DNA of 64,000 bases, taken from positions 575,633 to 639,632 of the forward strand of contig NMRA01000099.1 in the NCBI GenBank assembly GCA_002633005.1. Reading direction: 5' to 3'. The stretch's first letter is position 1. Each line of letters opens with the position of its first letter. Source of the DNA: Phoronis australis (taxonomy: Eukaryota > Phoronida > Phoronidae). Positions 24,601-36,600 of this stretch are shown here, one piece after another. Made by a program: the position numbers and the translations under genes. A model generated the notes under the pieces. The model was not told the origin of the DNA. It searched no databases and worked only from the letters and a program-made list of their open reading frames with translations.

Positions 24601-27600
24601 TTTCTTGATTCTGAAGGTTGGGACATGATTGCATACTGCAACAGCTATGCCTACATAGTCTGCCATTGCCCTCCACTTCTTGTAAGTGCTTGAAAGTGTT
24701 GACACCAGTCTAGAAGTTATACCGTACGGTAACTATGATCACTTCCAGGCACCTACTGAATGAACAGCCAATGGCTCTATAATAAATGTTTTCACAAAGT
24801 TCATCAACACTGAGTTCAGACCTCTAAATCCAATGACCAGGCACTGACATTTTTCAGGGCCAGAAATCAACTCCCCGACCTGTATCCTGACCCCACTGAA
24901 CTTCCATTGCATGCCAAACTATTGTATCCAATGGCTGGAGTGTATAGACACAGGCTTTCAAGCATTTTTTTGACAAAAAAGTAGGTAAAAAGTAGGATAG
25001 ATTTTCAAAAAAGTAGGAAAAAGTATTAACTGTGAAGTGAAAAGTAGGAAAAAGAAAAAACAAGAGCAGGCGTTCAGGAATATTTTTCATCAATACTTAC
25101 CGATGACTCATGTCACAATACTTACCATTAGTTGGAGAACCAGCAGGACTTGATTCACACTTTTGAGAGTAAAAGGTTTGACTGTGTAATTCTATTGTAC
25201 ATCACCTACCATTGAAGGAAATGGATGTCTTAAGTTGTACAATCCTGGGATTTGGTCCCTGGGGGTCCAAAAGAGGACCCAAAACTCCATATAATTAAAA
25301 TTCCGAGTGCAACATCTGTTTCAAGTTTATTTCAATCAAATCACCATCAAATTAAAGTGATGCAATTTAAGACGCGAATATGCCTAAGATTATTAAGTAC
25401 GATGCTTACTAATTAACGACCAATTAACAATTCATTTAAACTTTTAAGGGCAACAAAAATTCTCCAAAAGATAGCCACCATATCCAATTTTTCATGGGGT
25501 TTGCAGATAAGACAGGGGTGCTTGGACCCCAAGGGATAAGAAGACCCTCAAAAATGAACTAATAAAAGAGGAAACTTTTTGATTACTACTGTGGATAAAA
25601 CATTATTTCAAATGAACAAAAATACAACGTAAGGCATGAAAAATTCTTGCGTTATAAAGACACTTATTAATTTACTGCCAATTAATGATTTTTTAAAACT
25701 TTTAAGTGTAACAAAAATTCTATTTCTAAAAGATAGTTTAGTAACTCTGGACATCACATTCACAACTTAAAACTGGATTTTCCTGGGGTTTGCAGATAAG
25801 ACGGGGGTATTTTGACCTCAAGGAATAAGAAGACCCCCACAATGAACTTAGAAAAGAGGAAATACGACAATAAAACATATTATTTCAGCTCGAGTTTGAA
25901 GCACTTTCTATAATAGGTTCCCCTCCTACAACAAGGTCTTATTGTCCCTCGGGGTCAACACACCCCATCTTATCTACAAACCCCAGGAAAATTGCATCTT
26001 AACTTGTGGAGAGGATATCCAAGGTTGCTAAACTATTTTTGGGAAACAAATTTTTGTTGAATTTGAAAGTTTAAACAAATCGTTAATTGGTTGTTAATTA
26101 ATAAGTGTCTTTAGTTAAATAATAACACAAGGATTTTTTACATCTTTAGTTGAATTTTTGTTCATTTAAAATAATGTTTTATCCACAGCAGAAATCAAAA
26201 GTGTCGTATTTCCTCTTCTATACAAATTCAACTATGGGGGTATCCCTTAGGGTTCAAACACCCCGGTTTTATCTGCAAACCCCAGGAAAATGGTGTTGTG
26301 GATATGGTGTCTATCTTTTGGAGAAAGAATTTTTGTTGCACTTACAAGTTGAAATAAATCATTAATTGGTCATCAATTAGTGGGCGTCTTATTAATAACC
26401 ACAGGCATTTCCACGTCTTAAGTTGCATCATTTTAATTTGAGTGGTAATTTGAATGAAATAAACTTGAAACGGATGCTGCACACAAAATTTAATTAATAA
26501 AATGGGTTCTTAGGTAATCTTTTGGACTCCCTAAGGGACCAAAGCCCAGGATTGTGCAATTTAAGACGGCCCTTTAATTCAATGGTAGGTGATTTACAAT
26601 TAGAATTATACACTCAAACCTTTCGCACTCAAAAAAGTCTGGCTCTCCAACTACTTAGTCTTTTGGTTAGCATCACTTGTGCTGGAGGAAGTTCTACATG
26701 TGCTGCTCCTGATAACCTAAAATGACTACTCACTACCCCAAAAACATAACTTTAAGACAGAAATTTTAGAGCTATGAGAAAAAAGTAGGAAAAGGTAAGA
26801 AATATTAGGAATTTCTGAAAAGGAGGAAAAAGTAGGTCAACAGGCCAAAAAAGTAGAAAAAGTAGGAATGCTTGAAAGCCTGGACACTAGCTATGGTGAA
26901 AGATCAGGTACTATACGAGGACCTACCATGACTCAGCTGACCAGATAGAATCTCCATTTCACAACAAAGATTCCACCATCAATTTGCTCCATAAGCCAAC
27001 ACTATGCAACTTTGGACCAATCCAGAGGGTGATGCCAGGTCATATAGACTGAGGGAAAAATATTGCTGGAGGACAAACTTTCAGGCAGTATTGCAAGAAT
27101 TATAGGACGACACTTGGCTTACCTCACAAGAGCAACGCGGAGCGTTGAAATGCGCCCACGAATGCATCGCAAATGTTATGCTTTTAGAGTTGTTTATTTG
27201 TATCATCAAAATGGCCACTAGATGGCGCAAAATACGTCGAATTCGTCTGAAAACCAGAAAATGTCATCGTTTCGTTAAAAGAAAGCCATTTACCAAATTC
27301 CATTAAAATTCATTATCGTCTTCTCTTGTTAACTTCACATAAATACACGAGCTAAATTTAATAAAGATCCTGTAGAGAGCTTAGAAGATACAAGTATGGG
27401 TGCAAAAAACAAAACCACCACCAGGAGGCGCCACAGCAGTCGAAGACATCGGAAATTACTCGTCAACCGTCCCCTTCATAGAAAGAACATTGCCAACTTT
27501 CACAATCATCAGTGCTTTGGTTGACAGAGGGAGGGAGCCAAAAAACAGACTCGAAAACAACAAAAATGGCCACTAGGAGACGCAAAGTACCTTGAATCAA

Positions 27601-30600
27601 TCCGAAGATGAATGGCTAGCGTCACCTCAATAATAGATGTCTAAGTGTCAAATTTTATGGACCTTTGAAGATACAGAGGTAAACGTAAAAAACAATACTT
27701 GCCACTAGCCTGAGAGTGCACACCGGTAAACAGATCTGTCCAAAAATCGCCATCGTCTGTTGTCAACTTCATATAAATACATTTGCTAAATTTAATTAAG
27801 ATCCTGTAGAGCGTTTAGAAGATACAGCCATGGGTGCAAAAAAGAAACAAAACTGCCACTAGGAGGCGCCACAGTAGTCGAAGTAGTCAGAAAATCATCG
27901 TCGTCTTCTTCATAGTAAGAACATAATGCCAATTTTCACAATCATCCTTCGAGTGGTTTGGTTGTTAGAGGGGCCGACGCCAAAAAAAACGGCTCAAAAA
28001 TAGTAAAAATGGCCAATAGATGGCGCAAAATGCCTTAAATCCATCCGAAAACCAGAGGATAGTGTCAACTTATTAACAGATGCCTATGTGCCGAATTTCA
28101 TGAAAATCGGTTAAGGACCTTTGAAAATACAGACTGGAGGTAAAAATAAAAAACTAAAATTGCCACTTGGGGGCACAGCCTATTCGGGTCAGACCGAAAC
28201 TCGTCGCCCTCTGTCGTCAACCCCATAGGAACACACCTGTCAAATTTCTATAAGATTCTGCAAGGGGTTTAGGAGATACAACCGCAGTCAGGGTTGGTGG
28301 TTTCTACCATGTCTGATTGGTCAGATGGCAAGCAGCGACATCTGATACACTAAGTTGACTAATATTACGCCATATCGGAAGTTGCCATACAATGTTTTAG
28401 CTAATCAGGGGAAAAATAAAAGTCAGTGGTTGTGTAATAATAGCGTGTATTATCTAATTTATATCTTGCACAAAAGCTTGCGCAAAAAAGTAGTTCACAT
28501 CTCACACTTGGTCCACAGAGCACACAGTCTATGACAAGGGCTCATGAAACTAGCAAGCAAGCTGTCGTGGTGATTTTCTGTTTTAGCGAGAAAGATCATC
28601 TTGCTAGAAGATATTGATACTGTGACTACGCATGGGCCAGGCTAATGGTCTACTTCTCTAACTTTTGAAACTTCTACGCATGGGCCAGGCTAATGGTCTA
28701 CTTCTCTAACTTTTGAAACTTCTACGCATGGGCCGGGCTAATGGTCTACTTCTCTAACTTTTGAAACTTCAGTAACAAAGTGGGTTTTTCTGATAAATTA
28801 CTTTTTATTTACAGCACTTTTATCAACAGTATTTAATTATGTTAGTTTTTATTTACGAAATCAAGTATGGCTGATAAACTATGTTGGGTCTCGGTTAATA
28901 CAGAAGTGTTGTCATATATCGCCTAATCACCAATCACCTGTTTTTTAATGTTCTTTCATTGGTCAATGTGATGTTTCTTATATATTAGAGAACACATAAA
29001 CTGTTCTCTCTTGACATAAACATCCCGCAACAGCATTTACAAGTTCCCACATCCTGGATTTAACTTTGCTCTTTTGCAGAGGTGCAAAACATAGCACGAC
29101 AGTCCTAGTTTACAAACAGCAAGGCTCCTAACACACTTCACAACCTTTCATTGCTCCCCACTCAGTTTGTTAAATATTACCCTGTGCAACTGACAGTAAA
29201 ACTTTATTGGCATTAGAATGACAAATAAAAATGAATTGATGTAAATAATTAAAATAGTTTTATAACTGCAGCAATGCACAACTTAGGAGCAAGTGCTCTA
29301 CTGCCACATAGCATTATGGGTAAATATCAAAGAAGGTGCGGCGTATGCCAGGAAGTGGCTATTGGTGATTCCATTAATGTGTCATAGTGCAACACGATTA
29401 GAGGGGTAAAATCAATAGAATTCCATTTCATTGACGGTTGCACAATTACTAAAGAGAATTGTATTTAATTAAACATGTCTTGAGCAATGTCAAATAGACT
29501 GGCAATTAGTTAATTATTTCTGACACTAAACAATACCTTAGATAATGAGTGACTTACTCTTCAATAGCACTTTTAAACTTTGGAAAGTACTCTTCATCAA
29601 GCTGGAAAATCAAAATACATGAATGTACTTACTGCAGAAAGCACTGACAATGCAAAGACTCTATACACACAAACCTTTTAAACCAACCTAATTAGCATTT
29701 AAAATTACAATTTTCTGTTATTTATACTTGCACTTAATTTTCGTGCTTTTGAGAACCAAAATTCTAGGTTATTTAGAATAAATGTTGATGAGCTGTCAGA
29801 CAAGTAAGACACCTATTGCCAAGTACAGTCACAGACTTCTTCGATTTGGGAAACAATATGGCATGATGTTATTTCGTAAACTTTTGTAAGATAAATAATT
29901 TTAGGAAAAATTACCGTCAGTTGTTGACAACATTTGGTAACATTTATTTAGAGCTTTCTCCCACTCCATGCTTTACCAGACTATGCCGGTTCAGAACATC
30001 TCATATCTGGCTCCTTTGTTAACTGCTGAGTGCAGTCTTTTGTCTGGTATGACAACATGCAGACCAATTATATACCATGCTTCAAAGAGTTACTGAAATC
30101 AAGCAGAACTACTTTCGGAATAGAATGTCTTAACTTCAGCTACAGCTAGGTGATTTGAGTGATTCAAAAACTAAACACCATCAGCATTTGATGAGGCACG
30201 ACAGCGTTTTCCCGTTCAGTGACTTTACCAGACGAAAGGGGTTCTGAGCGTGTGATAACATCTAACTTCTTTGTTAACTGTCAACCAGAGTCTTTTGTCT
30301 GTTATGACAACAGGCATGCCAATTATCTACCAGGCTTATTACAGACCATGTGTTAACACCATCAAACCCAGAGTGAATTGGTAGGTTCGGAAAGAATAGA
30401 TTATCGTAACTTCGGTTGCATGATCACCATTCATGAGGATTTCAGAAATGCTATTGGTTTATGTTCAAATGTGCTGTAACTTAACATTTATTTTCAACAG
30501 CACAGCCTAGTCAGGCTAGATAAGATCTTATGGGAGATTAGAGCAATTATCGAACAAAAGAGAGCTGGCCCTCCAACCATGAATGCCACAATGGAGTTAA

Positions 30601-33600
30601 TCAGTCTTGTACGAAATTGGCTACAGGGGTGAACTTCCCAACTTGTTGTTGGGCTATAGAATCAAACAACATGGGACCAATGGGAAAACGCCGTAATTAA
30701 TTCAGAATTGTTATTGGTTTATGTTCAAACAGTTTATAACTTAACTTTTATTTTTAACGGCACAGGCCAGTTAGGCTAAATATGATATTATCGGAGATTA
30801 GGGCAATTGACCAATCACAAGCTCCGTCCACTTGCGAAATGTCGACAAACAAACAATGTTTTACCAAGCAACGTGGCGGCTTGGAAACAAAGGTGTGCCA
30901 AGAATGCTGTGTTCTGATTGGTTATTTAAGCCATCACTCAAAATCCAGGCGATATGTCAATTATTGAGCAAAAGAGAGCTGGTCCTCCAACCATAATACC
31001 ACAATGAAGTCCTGTAAGATACTGGCTAAGCAGGTCAGCCAGCCAATTGTTTGTTTGCTATCCAATCGAACAAGCTGGGGTCAACGGGCAAATGCCCTAA
31101 TGAAATTTTGAACATTAAGCAATGTAGCAAGATTAACTGAAGAATGGGAAAATGTCCCAAATTGATCATCAAGTTTGCCTTCCGTCAGCGCGTTAAGTGG
31201 GTTACATGTGCCACTAAACTAATAATTTAGCCATGCCCAATTCAGCTGTTCAGTCAAAGTAAACCAGTACTTACTACAGGCCCAATGATGCACAGAAATG
31301 TGTTTGGTGACTCCTCCCCATAGAGGGAGCAATAGTCTGAAAACAAAATGTGTCATCAAGTCAGTGTATTCTTTCACCTTAACACCATAAAAACTTGATT
31401 CATTTGAAGAAGTACCAATCTGAAGGCAAGCATCTTCGACAGCAGGGTTAAACACGCTTGCATTATTTAAGTACAGTAATGTGTTGAAGCAAATTAAGCA
31501 GATGGATTTACAACTAGTATTGAGGGATTGACCTTTATACCATACATGCCATTCTTCTGGAGTGAAAAATCAAGAAATTTACACTATCAGGATCTAAACT
31601 TGTCAAGCAAGCCCTTTGTGTTGGTACACAATACTGTGGTTATGCTGGTCAGACCTTACAGTCACACAAAGGAATCAACAGGTGAAAGTTAAGTCTAATT
31701 TCTCAGAAAGACAACGGTTTTTCTCAATTTCGAAATTTTTTGGTGATAATATTTCGTTCAAAACACATCTACTTCACGACATTTGTTGAAAGTCGTTTGC
31801 AAATAGTATTTTAAATATCAATTAGCATCAGGCGCACTGTTTACAACATAACTGCTGGATTAACGGTGAGCTTACATGTCGTGAACACATCCACTAAAAC
31901 AAGAAACTGTAGGAACACCGCATTTATCCACCTTCACTCTTATCAGGCTTCTATTGTGAGTCAGCATGCGTGAATAATTGGCTGATAAGCCACCTCTGGA
32001 ACTACTTTTGGCTGAATGGATGACCAGGCCATAAAATGATAATATTAGCCAAGACCAGTTACTAATGCAACAAAGAATAGTGTCGTAGTATCANTAATAT
32101 TTCGTTCAAAACACATCTACTTCACGACATTTGTTGAAAGTCGTTTGCAAATAGTATTTTAAATATCAATTAACATCAGGCGCACTGTTTACAACATAAC
32201 TGCTGGATTAACGGTGAGCTTATCAGATGAAAGCAGACAATACGAGGGTTGGACTATGTAAATGTTTGTTTGCCAGTCACACTGGTGATGACAGCACTGT
32301 ATCCCGACTGGCCAATCAGTCCGTAGGGATATTCACTCCGCAGCACAGGTGCGTAACTATGCACAAATGGTTAAATCATACTATATTTAGAGCACAATCT
32401 GATGGACAAATTATTTTCTCATATTTCCATAGACGACACAGGTATGCAGTGTAAATTACAATTTCAAGTTCTGTGCAATACCTAGTGTGACTGTTGGCAT
32501 ACAAAATAGTGAAAAATAAAAAAGAGCAACTTGGGCAATTATTTTAGTCTTTGATGAGAATTTACCACGACAACACATGTTTTGGCTGCCATTTAAGTTT
32601 GGAATGTGGAGCACGGTAAAAAGTCTCCAATTTGGAACAGTTTCTAGAATTTGGGACGCGGAAACTCCTTCAAAAATGGAATTTTCTTGATTCTGAAACT
32701 TGGGACAAGGGTTATTTTGGTGTTCATTATTTCTCAAATTTTGGGCAACGTGTTTTCAATCTACAGTGTGTAATTTTGCCATCTTTCCAGTGATTTTTGA
32801 ATTTGGGACGGCCAATATTGTCTATTTCAAGAATTTGCAACAAGTTTCAACTTTGAGCAAAATAATTAATTTTTCACTTATCCCAAATTGGAGAATTTTT
32901 ACCGTAGTATCAGTTAGGGCTAGATCAATACCTGAAAATGCTTGCACGACAAACAGTGGGTCTTTGACAGGTCGTATTCCCCCGATCCAGCCAAAGATGA
33001 GAGCACACTGAGGCATACTTGAACCATTCTGTTGACAATATTTCCGCAAGCAGAAGTTGGATGGATTTGTCTTTACACCTAAAACATAATGAATTCTTCT
33101 ATAAGAAGCATGAACTCAGATACATCTAAAACATGATGTACTTGGTTGATTGAAGCAATATCCACTTTGAACATTTAACATTTTTAAGAAAATACATCAA
33201 CCAACTTGTAGAACAAGAATACCCTTTGAGATCGTAGACCTTTATCACAGATATCACAGTAACCCCCATAGTTCTATAAGCCCCAACTGCGTGTGTACGT
33301 GACCAGATATGAGAAATAATCAGCTGCATCTCCACTGCTTTGAAAACAGTGGTACACCTGGGATCATCTAATAGCCCACTTGCAGGTTAACCTCCATCAA
33401 GGAACTCCAAAGATACAGACACAAACGTAAAAAACTAGAATTGCCACTAGGAGCACAGCAGAAGTCGGATTGTTCCGAAACTCCTCGTCATCTGTCGTCA
33501 GCTGCAAAGAAACACACCTGCCAAATTTCGATAAGATCCAGCTAAGGGTTTAGGAGACACAGCTGCAGAGATGCACCCACATATAAATACATGGGTGCAT

Positions 33601-36600
33601 AAAAATAAGTCTTTTTGTCTGTCAAGATATGGTAGTCTGCTCAACATAGACCTATGTGTACATTGCATGGCAATATTTGACAATGGTCTCGCCAGGTGTC
33701 CATCGGGAAGAAAGAGCACGTGGTTTTTATGCTCATGAAAATGGCAATAATTGTGAACGTTCCATTGGGAATTTTTTTATCACATTTCTTTTGGCAAAAA
33801 TAATCCTAACATACCTGTATACGAAGAATTCAATTTCAGAAGCCAAAGAGACTGAAAAATCATTAATTTCAGTCCACGATATATCAATTTATTTCAGTCA
33901 GTCTTGCCATGTTGCCATCACAACAGGATATTTGCACATTCCGTGATAAACAGGCCTTTTGATGACAGTGGGAATTGTACAACTCTAATGACAAAGTAAC
34001 CCGTGTCATGAAACAGGCCAAACATCTAATGTCATTTCAAAGAAAAAGGCAAGGAACGATATAACGTTGAGAAGAAAAAAAAATTACCGTGGCATATCCT
34101 TGAAATTTTCCCCTTAACTTGAGGCTGGAAAAAACATACACTGAGGTCTAATAGGAAGTAACAGGCTTCAAGAATGAAAAGGTGAAGTCATCTCACTTGG
34201 ACTAATTTCAAAAATGGGACATTATCGGTTTAATGTTCAAAAACGCATTGTTGTTGGATGTGATAAACTTCTGGACTTTGACAAGAGCTATGAAACAACA
34301 AAATCAGTTCTGTTTTTTTTGTGATGTTCTCACAAACCATCAATTCTGTCTGTTGCCTACCAGACATTCGCTGAAATAAAGGCCGGTGACATTATCAGTT
34401 AAATACGCTGAAAATTGCCACTTATGCGACCGCAGGGGTTGAAGGTTCAATTCGGTACTGAGGCTAAGCTCAGTAAATCACTTTTCTCACCGATAATACC
34501 CCTTTAACACTAAAGGAAAGTGACAAGAAAAACTGCAAGAGTTACCACGTACCAACTTGGACCGGATCAAGAGGAGCTCAAGAAAAACATTACTTCTCAC
34601 ACATGCTGGCTTTGGTTGACCGATGTGTCACCTAAAACTTTTTGAAGAATTTTGCAGTGTTCTGCCTTCACTGCATGGTGTTATGAAACAAACCTTGTTT
34701 ATAAAAGAATCAAGTGTTCTATTTACAACTCTTTCACAAAAATTTGCATTGCCAACTGTAGAAATGTGTAGCCTTGTTCTAGTCTCCAATGCACAATCAG
34801 CTTCTTGCAAGTCAAAATTACTGACTGTGTGGACTTCCTTATTTGGAAAGTCATGTGAGTTGGCTAGCCTAATAGGTGTTGCATCAGTGCTGCACTTTTA
34901 TCAAGAAGTAACACCAGCGCAGTATACGTGGACACTGAAATTATAAATGCGTAGCCGTTAACCAGTGGATGTCATCATGGAATTAAAAGGAAAAGACAAC
35001 TATTGTGATGAGGGGACCAATCTGTGCCTTTCTTGGGAGGGTCAGCCCTGGTTGCTAAATTAATACATTGGAGCCATCTAGTCTCAGCTAGAAACGTTCT
35101 GTTTAATTATGCCACTTAAAATCCACTACAGCCAATCCCCTTTTAAACGTTGTTTATGCATGCCCCTTGACCCCATGTCATATGCACATTAGTTTCTTGG
35201 CAACTGCTGTAGTTATTTGCCGTATTATTTTTTAAGACAAATGCGTTCACGCAATTACAACGCGTACGGGCAAATGTATGATGTTGAGTGTGATGTGTAT
35301 GGCACTTGATTCTACATTTTCACTGTGCGGACTTCCAGCTATTACAAAACATACTACAAACAACTCTTTAGCACAGTGAAAGCCCTAAAGTGTCTTTCGC
35401 TTGACCCAATTTTTTTCTGATTTGAAAGACTGGTCAAGTTGACAGGGACAAAAGCAATGTCTTTCATTCAAGGACATTTTGAGACGGTAGCCACAAAGAA
35501 TTTGTAAGAAATGATGGAAAATGTCCCGCTGCATCCCAACACAAGAATGCGGAACACTGTCCAGCGACTATCCTATCGCTACCTAGTGACAAAGCATATT
35601 TGATCACGTTTCCGCTACATCGGAACACGGTTATTGACCAAGAGAATTATCTAAACAAGAACTCATGATGAATTTAATAATTAAAATTGCAATGTATAGT
35701 TAAGTATAATTTCACATACCCAGGTATTGCTAGCTTGATCAATTCCAGCTTGGGTCAAAGTGAGCGCATAGCTGTAATCACAAGATATTACATTTAATTT
35801 CTTCATAATTGTATTTGCCTCAACTACAAAAATCGAATACAGTACATGACAGAAGCTCCTGAAGAATTGACCTATCGCAAGCTCCGCCCTTTGCACAATG
35901 TCGACAAACAAACAATAAGTTTTACTTGGCAACGTGTTGTTTGTCGGGTAAAATGGTAACTTGGAGACAAATGTGTGTCAAGAATGCTGCGCTCTGATTG
36001 GTCAGTTAGACCGTCACTCAAAATCCTGGCGAAAAGTCAATTGTTGTGTTCATTGTATCTGTAATCACATTTAAAATCACAGTTTTTTCAAACACAATGC
36101 TGACCTGGGTGTTCTCAGTATTCGAGATCAATTCATGCCAAAGCCAGTCAATTACTAAGATCAAATTAATCATCATAGATTTAGAGAGCTAATGACGGTT
36201 CACTAACTTATTAATAATTTTATTGCGTTTTGTGTCTTATGATTATGTATTTAAAGCAGTTGTTCAAAAAACACCATCAGTTTCAGAAAATATCATGAAA
36301 ACAACTGTTCTTGTAAAAAAACTCTTAAGAAATCACGGAGTAAAAAAGTTTACAATCTCAAAAATACATTTTCCTTAAAACTGTTGATCTTGTGAAAGTC
36401 TAGTATGATTCTGAAACATAAGAGAGCAACTAGTCGTTGGAAAAACCTGAACTCTACAAAAATGCTGTCACAAGAAAGAGGTATGTAAATAACATTTTCA
36501 GCACCCTCTTTCTTACAACATTCAGTGTCACAAATTAAATATAACCCCGTTCTACTAATCAAAGGGTTTATCATAGGGAATTTCATGAATAACTACACTG

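Noticed and set aside
33126-33335. Minus-strand ORF considered as the missing GLT1D1 exon between exons 3 and 6
   Set aside because: Its residues do not align. Two smaller exons (35720-35771 and 34088-34124) fit both phase and homology.
34400-34500. B-box-like GGTTCAATTC at about 34444 as another tRNA-derived SINE
   Set aside because: No convincing A box at a suitable distance upstream.
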